Assembly: GCA_938010615.1 (NCBI GenBank)
Contig: CALLUY010000077.1
Coordinates: forward strand, 1 to 56,247
Origin: an uncultured Pirellulaceae bacterium
GTDB lineage: Bacteria; Planctomycetota; Planctomycetia; Pirellulales; Pirellulaceae
Direction: 5' to 3'
Length of the DNA: 56,247 bases
The notes under the pieces: model-generated
The model's input: only the letters and a program-made list of their open reading frames with translations
The model's database searches: none
Told to the model about the DNA's origin: nothing
Shown: positions 16,954-25,969 of the stretch, piece after piece
Numbering within the stretch: the first letter of the stretch is position 1
How the letters are laid out: every line of letters begins with the position of its first letter
Translations under genes and position numbers: made by a program

Positions 16954-19293
16954 ATGTCTAAAATTCCGCGCGAGTTCTCCCCGTCTCTCTTTCCAATTGT
17001 CCGCCACGCCATTTTTGGAATTGTCTGCCTTGTAACGGTTCTCGGATGCGAGTTCGCTCAAGCCCAGAGTAGCAAGATTGAAGTTGGCGACGCGATGGAG
17101 GACAACTTCGACCTCTTTAGTCTCGTTGGAAATCCCGCTGCGGCTGTCGACGGTCAGTGGTCGGATGTTGCGGCATGGCCGATCAATGGACTTCATGCGG
17201 TGCTGCTACCCACTGGCGAAGTCATGACTTACGGTTTGGATCCGCTCAAAGTTGAATCAGGGTTCGTGTACGATCTGTGGGATCCGCGACTTGGCTTGCG
17301 ACCTAGTTCCCATACGACGCTCCAAGTCCAAACCAATAACGACATCTTCTGTAGCGCACAAAATTTGATTCCCGGAAGTGGCGGGATGCTGTTGGTGACT
17401 GGCGGATCAGTCAGTTATGACGGTGTAACGAATTTGGGGATCAAATCCGCCAATGTTTTCGATCCGTTTGGCAATACGTTCTTCCAGCCTTTCGACCAGA
17501 TGCACAAATCGCGTTGGTACCCGACACTGATCGGGCTCAACAATGGCGCACTGTTGACGACCGGAGGCCGGGACAAAAACAGAGAACCAGTGCTCGCACC
17601 TGAAGTCTTCTTTCCGTCCACCGGAAAATGGAAGCTGCTCACCGGAGCCACTTCCGAAGAAGCCTTCGGTGTCGGTGGATGGTCCTATCCACGAACGTTC
17701 ATGGCGCCCAACGGCAAAGCCCTCGTCATGCCAAGCCGCAAAAACAAAGCTTGGTATCTCGATACGGCGGGAAGGGGTTCTCTTACAGAAGCATTCACTT
17801 TCCAACGCAACGCCAGCACCAACCGACATTTGACCGTCATGTATCGCGAGAACAAATTGCTCAGCATTCGCGGAACCGAAGCCAGTATTCTGACGTTGCA
17901 TAGGAATGGTGACATCGAGGAAAAGAAAATCGACGGCTTGTCCCAACCCCGTCACTGGTCCGAGGCCACGATCCTTGCGAACGGTGAAGTTCTTGTTAGC
18001 GGCGGATCGACAATCAGTCAGGACCGCGATACCGCTGTTAAGTATGCGGAAATCTGGAACCCGGACACCGAGCAATGGCGAATCGGAGCCGAAGCCACCG
18101 AGGACCGCCTCTATCATTCTGCCACGATTCTGTTGCCTAGCGGTGCGGTGATGACAGGCGGCGGGAATCCGGGCGGCGGCATTCAACAGCTCAGTGCCGA
18201 AGTCTACTATCCCGATCACCTATTCAACGCCAACGGAAAGTTCAATTTGCGACCAAGAATCCTTGGCGTCGTACCGGAATCCGACGGTCGGGCGATCGTC
18301 GAAGTACGTGCTCGCGGAGACGAGGGAACTGAACAGTTCAATTTGGTGGTCGACAATAAAGTCGTAAGAACGTTTTCCGTTTCGACGGAGATGAAATCTT
18401 ACTTCTATTTCCGTAACCGGGAGATCACCGGCTCAGAAGTCAGAGTCGAATTCATCAATGACCAATACGATCCTCCGCTGTTCGACTCCAACCTGACTGT
18501 CGACTATATCGAGATCGACGGTGTCCGCCATGAAACTGAAAACGGGAACGTGGAGTCCTTTAACTTGGGCGAGGTCGGTAATTTCCAAAATGAGACGCTG
18601 TATACCAACGGTTACTTCAACTACTGGGACCAGACTCCTCCGAAAAAAATCCCGGGCTCGGTGATCGAAGTCAAAGCCGCTGGCAACGAGGGCATCGAAG
18701 AAATACGTTTGTTGATTAACAATTCAGTTGTGAAAACTTTCGAAGCCACCAAGTCCATGCAATCGTTTTACTATCGACACGTGCGACCAGTCACTGGCGA
18801 TCAAATCAAAGTCGAATTCGTGAGCGATGATTTTGGGCCGATTTTTGAACCCGGGCTCAACGTGGACTACATCAAGATCGATGGCTTCGTTCATCCAACA
18901 GAACACAAGAGAGTATTTTCGGAAACCGAAGACGAAGTTGGTTTTCTTGAAACAGAAACGTTGGCCAGCAATGGTTTCTTCAAGTACTGGGATCGGTCAC
19001 CAGAGAACTTGCAAATGGAAGTCGTCGACTATGCCAGCACGCAGCGTCTCTTCTATGATTACTCGACGACCGTGGAAAAAGTGATGCTGATCAAGTTTGG
19101 ATCGGCGACGCACAGCTTTGATATGGGACAGCTTGCCACGGAACTGGAATTTGAACTCAAGCCCGGCAAGCAGATTGAAGTTCAAATGCCAACCAATCCA
19201 AGGACCTGCCCGCCAGGTCATTACATGATGTTCATTATCAACGACAAGGGAACGCCTTCCCAGGCAGCGTTGATGGAAATTCTGAATCTGTAA
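16954..19293 (+). CDS. Secreted copper radical oxidase (galactose/glyoxal oxidase-like) with two CBM60-like modules
   Basis: The start at 16954 gives 779 residues with a signal peptide (about 1-39). A Kelch propeller occupies about 55-430, two CBM60-like modules about 432-562 and 562-690, and a DUF1929 (galactose oxidase C-terminal) domain the rest. All the residues expected at the active site are present: Cys133 (DIFCSAQ) for the thioether with Tyr189 (KSRWYPTL), axial Tyr387 and His388 (LYHSATILLP), and His720 (ATHSFDMGQ). Such enzymes oxidise primary alcohols or aldehydes with O2 and release H2O2. The two carbohydrate-binding modules inserted before the last domain suggest a polysaccharide target. 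A peroxiredoxin-like gene follows within 20 bases. Confidence 0.85.
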   Translation: MSKIPREFSPSLFPIVRHAIFGIVCLVTVLGCEFAQAQSSKIEVGDAMEDNFDLFSLVGNPAAAVDGQWSDVAAWPINGLHAVLLPTGEVMTYGLDPLKVESGFVYDLWDPRLGLRPSSHTTLQVQTNNDIFCSAQNLIPGSGGMLLVTGGSVSYDGVTNLGIKSANVFDPFGNTFFQPFDQMHKSRWYPTLIGLNNGALLTTGGRDKNREPVLAPEVFFPSTGKWKLLTGATSEEAFGVGGWSYPRTFMAPNGKALVMPSRKNKAWYLDTAGRGSLTEAFTFQRNASTNRHLTVMYRENKLLSIRGTEASILTLHRNGDIEEKKIDGLSQPRHWSEATILANGEVLVSGGSTISQDRDTAVKYAEIWNPDTEQWRIGAEATEDRLYHSATILLPSGAVMTGGGNPGGGIQQLSAEVYYPDHLFNANGKFNLRPRILGVVPESDGRAIVEVRARGDEGTEQFNLVVDNKVVRTFSVSTEMKSYFYFRNREITGSEVRVEFINDQYDPPLFDSNLTVDYIEIDGVRHETENGNVESFNLGEVGNFQNETLYTNGYFNYWDQTPPKKIPGSVIEVKAAGNEGIEEIRLLINNSVVKTFEATKSMQSFYYRHVRPVTGDQIKVEFVSDDFGPIFEPGLNVDYIKIDGFVHPTEHKRVFSETEDEVGFLETETLASNGFFKYWDRSPENLQMEVVDYASTQRLFYDYSTTVEKVMLIKFGSATHSFDMGQLATELEFELKPGKQIEVQMPTNPRTCPPGHYMMFIINDKGTPSQAALMEILNL

Positions 19294-19312
19294 ACCAATG
19301 GAAACGATCACA

Positions 19313-20512
19313 ATGCGATTCACTTGTTTGCTGCTGTTGGCAGTTCTTTGTGGATGTGACGCAGCGGATCGCGAACTTGAAAAGCAAACTCCAACTGTTG
19401 CTGCGTTGGTTAAGCTTCGAAAGCCCGTCGACAATCAGGTTTGGCATCGATCAGCGAAGCTTGCGGCAAAAGCTGTTCGCAATCACCTTGCCAAAGATCG
19501 GATTGACGAAGCGATTGAACTGACCAAGCAGGCTCTGGAACTTCCGCGCCATCCCGATCGCAACAACTCATTTGGTTGGGGGCATGCGACGATGAGTCTT
19601 AGTTTGTTGCTTGACGGACTGGTCGGTTCGCAGCGGTGGGATGACATCATCGCGATCGGTCACGATGCAGACGCCAACGTCGGCAATGAGTACGTCGAAA
19701 GCCAGCGAATCCGTGCTCTGGCATTGGCTCACTGGAGTAAACGTCAACTCAACTTTCGTTCACGCTTGATGGTCGAGGAACTGGAGTCGCTCAAGAAATC
19801 GCTGAGCAAGCGAATTGATGAGCAGCAGGATTGGAACGAGACCAACAGCCCTGAGGACCAAGTCGAGATTGATTCACTTTTCGTCGCAGCCACGAAAAAG
19901 CACATTCAATCCAGCCTCGCATTCCTCAAGCAGTTGGAAGAAACTGCACCCGATACGGAGTTGTCGCCTTTGAAACGGAGCTGTCTCGAACCTGAATGGG
20001 TCGTCCCTTGCGACGGAGTTGATGCGGTTAGATTTGGCGAAAACGGATTTATTGAACTGGGCCCGCTCCGCGTTGCTCCGCCCATTCGCCTTGCCAACAA
20101 AGACGGCGATATGATTTCACTCGCCGATACAAAAGGTCGGGGAACACTGGTCGCGTTCTATCTCGGTCGCGGTTGTTTCCATTGTGCGATGCAGCTTAAA
20201 GAATTCGCACCAAGGTTTGAAGAGTTTGACGCAAAAGGGATTTCAATTCTCGGCGTCAGTGCAGATACGCCTGAGCAACTATCGAACGCCATGAAAGCTT
20301 TCAACGGTCGGATTCCTTTCACGCTGCTATCCGATGGTGACAAAACCGTCTTCGAGCAATACGGTTTGATTGCGGATGATCAAGAGGATCCGTTGCACGG
20401 AACTTTCCTGATCGATCGAAGTGGAAAAGTGGTTTGGCATGATGTCGATGTCCATCCCTTTCTTGATATTTCGTTTCTGCTGAGAGAGTCGAATCGTTTG
20501 TTGCGTAAGTGA
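19313..20512 (+). CDS. Peroxiredoxin-like (AhpC/TSA) lipoprotein with helical N-terminal domain
   Basis: The start at 19313 (MRFTCLLLLAVLCGC) gives a compact lipoprotein signal with Cys15 in the lipobox, and an alternative ATG lies at 19298. The 399-residue protein has a TPR-like helical region (about 40-210) and a C-terminal AhpC/TSA domain (about 255-395). The latter contains the motif FYLGRGCFHCAMQLKEFAPR, in which CFHC is the likely redox pair, followed by ILGVSADTPEQL and GTFLIDRSGKVVWHDV. The bacterioferritin-comigratory-type thiol chemistry suggests peroxide reduction or disulfide exchange at the cell envelope. It starts 19 bases after the copper oxidase stop, so the two are almost certainly co-transcribed. 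Confidence 0.85.
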   Translation: MRFTCLLLLAVLCGCDAADRELEKQTPTVAALVKLRKPVDNQVWHRSAKLAAKAVRNHLAKDRIDEAIELTKQALELPRHPDRNNSFGWGHATMSLSLLLDGLVGSQRWDDIIAIGHDADANVGNEYVESQRIRALALAHWSKRQLNFRSRLMVEELESLKKSLSKRIDEQQDWNETNSPEDQVEIDSLFVAATKKHIQSSLAFLKQLEETAPDTELSPLKRSCLEPEWVVPCDGVDAVRFGENGFIELGPLRVAPPIRLANKDGDMISLADTKGRGTLVAFYLGRGCFHCAMQLKEFAPRFEEFDAKGISILGVSADTPEQLSNAMKAFNGRIPFTLLSDGDKTVFEQYGLIADDQEDPLHGTFLIDRSGKVVWHDVDVHPFLDISFLLRESNRLLRK

Positions 20513-20530
20513 CGGAATAACGCCTGCGAT

Positions 20531-21649
20531 TTACCCTCCCTTGAAGTTCAGAATTGGCTGGCGTCGATCGATGGTCCTGACCAGCGCCTTCTGTGCTTTC
20601 ATGACGATTCGAATGTCCTTGTAAGCAGACGGAGATTCGTCGACTAGGCGATTGCTTTTGCGTTCGTCAAACCAAACTCCATTCATCTCTCGTTGCAGTA
20701 CTTTTGTTGAGAGCTTGTTGAAAGCTACTTTGCGACTCATCGCGCGCCCCGCGCCGTGCGAGCAAGAATTCAACGCATCCATGCTCCCGCGGCCAGAAAC
20801 AACATACGTTGATGTTCCCATTGAGCCTGGAATGACACTGATTTGATCGGGCAGTAGCGCTTGCGCACCTTTGCGATGGACCCAAATTTCTCTGCCGCCG
20901 TGAGTTTCCTGCTGTACGTGATTGTGGTCCAGATGGATCAATGAATCACGGTCAATCGGTATGCCAAGCGGACCAAGCACGAGGCGTTGGATCGCGCCAA
21001 GCATAGCGAGCCGATTCGCAGCAGCGTATTGGCGAGCCCATTGTTGATCGTTGAGCCATCGTTGGCCATCATTTGAATCAGCGTTCAAAAACTTCAAACC
21101 GGAAACCATGTCGATGTCTGCAGTGCGCAAATGGTGAGCCGAAATGAGTTGGCCGATCGCACGCGAACCGCTGTGGATCAACAACCACAATCGTCCATTT
21201 TGATCGCTTTGGAATTCAACAAAGTGATTTCCACGGCCAAGCGTTCCCAACTGTAAGCTTCCCTCTCGCGAACGAAATTTCTCGAGTCGTGGACTGGAGA
21301 GTTTCCCTTCGATTGGGATCTTACAGTGATTTGAATGCTTGTTGATCGGTACAGCGCGATGAAGTTTCGACAACATGAATGCTGCGATATCCTGATCGAT
21401 CACGTCAGCATCAACACCAAGCGCAACGGACAAATACCCGCAGCCGATGTCGCCACCAACGGCTTGCGGGAACAGTCTACTTTTGGTCGCGACGACAACA
21501 CCGTTGCAAACATCGCCCGCCAGATGCACGTCCGGCATGACAGCGACGTGCAACACGTCTTCCGCATCAGCCAAACGTCGCAATCGACGCTCGATGACGA
21601 CATCCAGTTTGTGACCGACCCACGTTTTTAGCGTTGAATACTTATTCAT
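20531..21649 (-). CDS. rtcB: RNA ligase RtcB
   Basis: The start at 21649 (MNKYSTLKTWVGHKLD) gives 372 residues. RtcB motifs run the full length: MPDVHLAGDVCNGVV, then QAVGGDIGCG with the metal-binding Cys, then LGTLGRGNHFVEFQ, LLIHSGSRAIG, and the histidine-rich LDHNHVQQETH. The C-terminal part has VHRKGAQALLPDQISVIPGS and SCSHGAGRAMSRKVAF, whose HGAGR holds the guanylated histidine. RtcB joins RNA 2',3'-cyclic phosphate or 3'-phosphate ends to 5'-OH ends using GTP and Mn2+, and functions in tRNA splicing or RNA repair. It overlaps the RbfA-like gene upstream by eight bases, so translation of the two is probably coupled. The bacterial partner is usually RtcA or PrfH, and neither is seen here. 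Confidence 0.93.
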   Translation of the reverse strand: MNKYSTLKTWVGHKLDVVIERRLRRLADAEDVLHVAVMPDVHLAGDVCNGVVVATKSRLFPQAVGGDIGCGYLSVALGVDADVIDQDIAAFMLSKLHRAVPINKHSNHCKIPIEGKLSSPRLEKFRSREGSLQLGTLGRGNHFVEFQSDQNGRLWLLIHSGSRAIGQLISAHHLRTADIDMVSGLKFLNADSNDGQRWLNDQQWARQYAAANRLAMLGAIQRLVLGPLGIPIDRDSLIHLDHNHVQQETHGGREIWVHRKGAQALLPDQISVIPGSMGTSTYVVSGRGSMDALNSCSHGAGRAMSRKVAFNKLSTKVLQREMNGVWFDERKSNRLVDESPSAYKDIRIVMKAQKALVRTIDRRQPILNFKGG

Positions 21650-22076
21650 CGCCCTGCCCTCCTTTCGCGCAAGTCGCACGAACCGAAAACGTCAAGTTTG
21701 GCACTCGTTTGCGATTGATAGCGCGCGAGATCTCAAACTGCAAACGCGAAGTCTGACTTCGGATCGACAGCATGGCTGCGGCGTGATCAAAATTGTCGAC
21801 GTCACATTCAATGTGCAGCAACAGGCATGAACTGTCGGGTGCGGGCTGTACACCGACTAGGAACATGGACTGCACGATCGGATCGTCGCAATCGTTGAGG
21901 CACAGGTTGATGGTGCGCGAGACTTGTTGGCAAAGCTGTTTTGTTTTTCGGTCTCCTTTGTTGTTGCGTTTGGATTTGAAGTAGGTTCTCGGGTCGATCC
22001 CGTCGTCTTCGTGAATTTCTCCGCACGATTCCAACATGGATGCGCGCAGCTTCTTTGTCGTAATTTTTCGTTTCAT
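21642..22076 (-). CDS. RbfA-like ribosome-binding protein, partner of RtcB
   Basis: The 144-residue basic protein resembles ribosome-binding factor A. RTYFKSKRNNKGDRKTKQLC leads into a helix with QQVSRTINLCLND, then DDPIVQSMFLVGVQPAPDSS, a beta strand LLLHIECDV, a helix with ML..RSQTSRLQFEISRAI, and a closing KRVPNLTFSV strand matching RbfA's 'lrhvPeLxF' end. RbfA is a KH-like 16S rRNA-binding factor acting late in 30S maturation. The extra N-terminal and C-terminal tails make it longer than housekeeping RbfA, so it may be a paralogue. Its stop overlaps the rtcB start, pointing to a joint role in repair or processing of ribosomal RNA. The family call is by pattern, not search. Confidence 0.6.
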   Translation of the reverse strand: MKRKITTKKLRASMLESCGEIHEDDGIDPRTYFKSKRNNKGDRKTKQLCQQVSRTINLCLNDCDDPIVQSMFLVGVQPAPDSSCLLLHIECDVDNFDHAAAMLSIRSQTSRLQFEISRAINRKRVPNLTFSVRATCAKGGQGDE

Positions 22077-22335
22077 GATTTGCCTGTAAAGAGAGGCTGC
22101 TAAAGCAGCAGCTGAGTGCGATTAATAAGTTGGCGGGCGCGAACCGCGGCACTCATTGAGCAGGCGTAGAGAAATGTTCGAAGGAACGTCTACAGAATGC
22201 GAACTGCGTCAAAGAGCACGGCAGGTTCACATGTTGCAATTTTTGGCTGGTATTTCATCGGAATTCTCCCAGATGTAGAAAGTTGCTTCCGATGAGAGAC
22301 GGCTTGGCCAGCGAAAGGTTCGCTTAAATTTTCCG
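22077..22335. promoter_or_regulatory. Leader of the RbfA-like/rtcB unit with a small hairpin
   Basis: These 259 bases carry no convincing gene. A hairpin GCTGC-TAAA-GCAGC (22096-22109) lies about 20 bases upstream of the RbfA-like start on the minus strand, near the expected ribosome-binding site. It might affect translation. No promoter could be assigned. Confidence 0.35.
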
Positions 22336-23220
22336 TCAGTCCGAATCAGGCTTGATTCGCATCCATGCCATAAAGCCCGGGGCTGGCCCATCAACTTTGT
22401 TGAACCTTCCATCGACAAGACGCTTGCCACGGATTCGAAAAAGCTCCACCGGTTGTTCGAGAGAAAATTGTTCTGGCGAGAACGGACCAAAGTCGCAGAC
22501 CCGCCAGTCTGCTATATCTGGCTGAAACTGTATTTCTGCCAGGCATCGTGGCAACCACTTCATGTCTGATACTTCGGTATGCTCAAGTATCAATTTGCGG
22601 CTCTTTCTGGAGCGGCTTGTCGGTTTCCAAAGCATTTGTGCGTTCATCTCCAGACAACCGAATCGAGCGATCATTCCCTGGTTGGTTGTGTTTTCAAATG
22701 CTCCCAGTTCGAACTCTACGATGAAGTTACCTGAAGAAGTTGAGGACCACCCAGCAGGCCCGCCTTTCGAGTCAACAGTCCACTTGACCATTGGATCTAC
22801 ATCAAACGTTTCGTATTCTTCCGGAAACCCCGTGTCTGGAATTTTATTCACCGCCATGCATAGTTCGACCGGAGGCGAGTCGTTGGGTAGAAACAATCGC
22901 CAAGACATTTTTCTTTTGGGGTAACCCAAATGGACGTTCTTTTCATATTTGTAGTTGTCGATTCGAACGATGTGCATTTCGCCTCGGTCGACGTCAGCTA
23001 ACAAGTTCAACGAGTCATTCAGGTCTGCCATCATTCTGGAATGCTTCTGTGCAATGTCACTGGCTTCCATTTTCAGTTCATTAACTTCAGATACTACGGC
23101 TGATATTTGTTGCTGTAGCTCTCTTTGTTTCTCCCGCTCCTTTTTGATACCGACGTATCCAACCAGTCCGAGCGCGATGAAGGCAGTGAAAACAAGAATC
23201 GTCGAGATGCGGAACTTCAT
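22336..23220 (-). CDS. Membrane-anchored hypothetical protein, last gene of the MoxR/VWA unit
   Basis: The start at 23220 (MKFRISTILVFTAFIALGLVGYV) gives a 294-residue protein with one N-terminal membrane helix, followed by a coiled coil to about residue 75 (KKEREKQRELQQQISAVVSEVNELK). The globular part has no recognised fold. A longer start at 23244 would overlap the preceding gene by 20 bases. The MKFRISTIL...FTAFIALGL opening is a common N-terminus of small anchored proteins in planctomycetes. Position directly after the VWA gene (4 bases from its stop) indicates co-transcription. The function is unknown. Confidence 0.72.
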   Translation of the reverse strand: MKFRISTILVFTAFIALGLVGYVGIKKEREKQRELQQQISAVVSEVNELKMEASDIAQKHSRMMADLNDSLNLLADVDRGEMHIVRIDNYKYEKNVHLGYPKRKMSWRLFLPNDSPPVELCMAVNKIPDTGFPEEYETFDVDPMVKWTVDSKGGPAGWSSTSSGNFIVEFELGAFENTTNQGMIARFGCLEMNAQMLWKPTSRSRKSRKLILEHTEVSDMKWLPRCLAEIQFQPDIADWRVCDFGPFSPEQFSLEQPVELFRIRGKRLVDGRFNKVDGPAPGFMAWMRIKPDSD

Positions 23221-23224
23221 AGAA

Positions 23225-25894
23225 TCAGGCGACCGCTTCTTCATTTAGGCGAACAAGCCAGCGGAACGGCCAGTGCAACGAGAAGTCGATTCGACGAAGT
23301 GCAACATCCAATGCCAACAGAATGGCCGCTGCCGTTACAAGCCACGGCCACAACGGAAACGGTCGGCTCACAGATTTTGCGTCGGTGGTTGAAGCAAGAT
23401 CAGCGGGATCACTAATGAACGATCCACCAGACGTTTCGGCAATGCTACGCAAAAGTGACTCGTTCGTCGGGCGAATTCGAAGCTCGTCACTGTAACCAAC
23501 GGTCAGCCCGCGCGATTGTCGGTACACAACCTGATCATTTTTCTTGAGCGCAATTTCCATGTGCCATGCACCTGAAACGTCCGTGTCGAATTCGGTGTGA
23601 TACCGACCCGGAGCCGTTTGCTCCAAATCAAACGTGTCGCGTTTCAGATTTGGATTGATCAACGTCAGTTCAACGTCCGCGTTGTTCAGGAACTGGCCAA
23701 GCTCATTGACGGCATCCACGTTCAGTAAAGTTCGCTTTCCGTTTCGCTGCACGTCGACAATGATTCCGCGAGCGTCACTTTTGCGCATTGTGTGACGAAT
23801 CACCTGAGTCCAAAACTTTCCGAAGCCTTCCCACGTCATCCACTCGGCAGACCAGCGATTCTTCGCGTCGCTAGTGAACGCGGCTGTCATCCCGAGCCCG
23901 TATCGCCACCAAGCCAACAGCGGATCGCCTTTTTCCGTCGAAAGGATTACTTCGCAAGTCGGTTTGGGACGTGTCATCACATAGCCGAGCAAAAATGGAG
24001 CTGACTCCATGTCGATGTCCGCCAGCGCGTGTGTCGCGCGAATCACTTGCGGCAGGAACGGCTGTTCGTCGATCGCAGACTTACTGGCGGTAACGGTTTC
24101 TTTGGCAAAAATTTGCGGAACCTGTGAAACATCGGTCGTGTGGTAATGTCGTCCTTTACCGACTCGCGCAATTGCTTCGAGCAGTTCGAGGTCCGCTCCA
24201 TCGCCGGCTGCCACGGTCGAGACCGTCATCTTCGCACTGACCATTGTTTGCGCCAGACCTTCAAAGTCTCCAGGTGCGGAGACTCCATCGGTCAAAACGA
24301 TACAGTGTTTCAACTTGGCGGAAGTCGCCGACAGCATCTCGTGGGCAAGCTCCATCGCCGGGTACATGTTCGTTCCGCCACCGGCATCGATTTGAGCGAT
24401 CTCGTCGCTGATCTTTCCTTTGTTGCGAGCGGACTGCATTTCACTGACCACGAACGACTCGCCATCGAACGCGATGACTCCGATGTAGTCACGTTTGCCG
24501 AGCAGTTCGACGGCACTTCTGGCAGCGGACTTAGCCATCTCGATTGGCTCGCCGTCCATCGATCCCGATTTGTCGATTACCAACACCATCCCAAGTGATG
24601 GATTCTCTTTCTCTTTTTCAAAGTCACTTCGAACCGGCAATATTTCTTCCATGGAGCTTTTGTAAAATCCGCCGAGGCCAAACGATTGTTCGCCGCCGAG
24701 CATAATAAATCCGCCGCCAAGCTCCTGAACGTAAGTTCGCGTGATCTCCATTTGCTGTTGCGAGAGTTTCGTCGCAGGAACGTTCGACAGGATCATCAGT
24801 TCGTAGTTTTGCAGATCCGCCAGCGATTCCGGCATGCCTTGCGGCGGACGGACATCGGATTGGATACCTTCTTCCTCAAGTGCATACGCGAGGTCGCGAA
24901 TCAGATTTGGATCACTCTCAATAATCAGGACTTTGGGTTTTCCGGCTGCGTAAACGAGCCCAGATTCGATGTTGTTGTCCAGTAGTGTGTCGTTGGCAAG
25001 TTTGGAAATTCGAACGGTGTAAGCGGCGAGGCGTTCGCGTTCGATCGACTGTTGAAATTGGAAACGATTTTCACCCGTCTTCAGTTTCTTCTTTTCAGAA
25101 ATCACTTTGTGATCGCCGCGGAAGACTTCAATCAGCCCTTCATCGTCGTGATTCGATTGCACGACGACTTCGACCATAAACGGTTCGCCTTCACGGACTT
25201 CCGCGGGAACATTGACGGCCGAAAGTTGCACTTCCTGTTCTGATCGCGGAGGCAGAGCGACGGTCGAAATTGGCACGCGACTTTGCGATGCAGCGGCCAA
25301 GGCGTCGCCTTGAGTTTCATTGCCATCAGTGATCAGTACAATTCGCGGAATGTAACCGGGCGGAAGGTATCCTGCGGCGGCCTCGATGGCAGCCGCGATG
25401 TTGGTGCCATCGCGAAAACGGTCCTGTTCTTTTTGGTCCGCCAATTCATCAGCCGATGCGATCTCGACCGCGGCGGATTCTGTTTCGGAGTTTTCGGGAA
25501 CGCTCTCTTCTTTACCTTCTTCCTTTTCGTCACCAAACTCCTGCTTCACGTCTCCTGTTGTTGACGCGAAAGGCAGGAAAGCAACGCGGTTCTCGCCAAC
25601 GGATTCTTTGGCTGCGGTGAGAACCTTGTCTAATTCGGTGCGACCGTTGTCCGATATGCTGGTGCTCTGGTCAATCAAAAAGATGAAATACTGTTCATCC
25701 GTTTTCTGCAGCCATGCGAATCCGGCAAGAGCAAGGGTAAGCAACAAAACGATCAGGCTGCGAATGACGAGCGACAGTTTTCGTTGAAATTTTGGAAAGT
25801 CACTCAATGACCGAACGAAGAACAGGACCAATAGCGGTAACGCAATCAGCAAAAGCGTTAGGGCCCAAGGTCTGGTTATTTCGAAAGGTATCAT
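23225..25894 (-). CDS. Membrane protein with two VWA domains around a GATase1-like domain
   Basis: The 889-residue protein begins with two membrane helices (residues about 12-28 and 40-62). A VWA-like domain with MIDAS motif DQSTS (about 73-77) follows, interrupted by an acidic stretch (GDEKEEGKEESVPENSETES). Around 310-420 there is a GATase1-like segment (VLIIESDPNLIRDLAYALEE and GGGFIMLGGEQSFGLGG). A second VWA domain with MIDAS DKSGS follows near residue 438, then a beta-rich region, and a final membrane helix near 865 (PLWPWLVTAAAILLALDVAL). Proteins of this type sit beside MoxR/DUF58/BatA and are thought to act with that ATPase as a metal-dependent chaperone system in the envelope. The substrate is unknown. 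Confidence 0.85.
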   Translation of the reverse strand: MIPFEITRPWALTLLLIALPLLVLFFVRSLSDFPKFQRKLSLVIRSLIVLLLTLALAGFAWLQKTDEQYFIFLIDQSTSISDNGRTELDKVLTAAKESVGENRVAFLPFASTTGDVKQEFGDEKEEGKEESVPENSETESAAVEIASADELADQKEQDRFRDGTNIAAAIEAAAGYLPPGYIPRIVLITDGNETQGDALAAASQSRVPISTVALPPRSEQEVQLSAVNVPAEVREGEPFMVEVVVQSNHDDEGLIEVFRGDHKVISEKKKLKTGENRFQFQQSIERERLAAYTVRISKLANDTLLDNNIESGLVYAAGKPKVLIIESDPNLIRDLAYALEEEGIQSDVRPPQGMPESLADLQNYELMILSNVPATKLSQQQMEITRTYVQELGGGFIMLGGEQSFGLGGFYKSSMEEILPVRSDFEKEKENPSLGMVLVIDKSGSMDGEPIEMAKSAARSAVELLGKRDYIGVIAFDGESFVVSEMQSARNKGKISDEIAQIDAGGGTNMYPAMELAHEMLSATSAKLKHCIVLTDGVSAPGDFEGLAQTMVSAKMTVSTVAAGDGADLELLEAIARVGKGRHYHTTDVSQVPQIFAKETVTASKSAIDEQPFLPQVIRATHALADIDMESAPFLLGYVMTRPKPTCEVILSTEKGDPLLAWWRYGLGMTAAFTSDAKNRWSAEWMTWEGFGKFWTQVIRHTMRKSDARGIIVDVQRNGKRTLLNVDAVNELGQFLNNADVELTLINPNLKRDTFDLEQTAPGRYHTEFDTDVSGAWHMEIALKKNDQVVYRQSRGLTVGYSDELRIRPTNESLLRSIAETSGGSFISDPADLASTTDAKSVSRPFPLWPWLVTAAAILLALDVALRRIDFSLHWPFRWLVRLNEEAVA

Positions 25895-25906
25895 GTTTGG
25901 TTTCTG

Positions 25907-25965
25907 GGTGGCATAGGTCTCTGGCCTGTGGACATGGAGAACACAAGCCAGAGGCTTATGCCACC
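25907..25965. repeat. 24-bp inverted repeat between two VWA genes
   Basis: The left arm (25907-25930, starting GGTGGCATAGGTCTCTGGCC) is nearly the reverse complement of the right arm (25942-25965), with an 11-base loop. The plus strand continues with six T residues (25966-25971) that run into the stop codon of the upstream VWA gene. A single arm of the same family lies at 52788-52811, at the end of pgk. It could stabilise or attenuate the operon message at this point. Confidence 0.85.
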
Positions 25966-25969
25966 TTTT

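Noticed and set aside
22130-22170. A tRNA-like GGTTCGCGCC stretch upstream of the RbfA-like gene
   Set aside because: The supposed T-arm does not pair, and there is no anticodon arm, acceptor stem or CCA in the right place.
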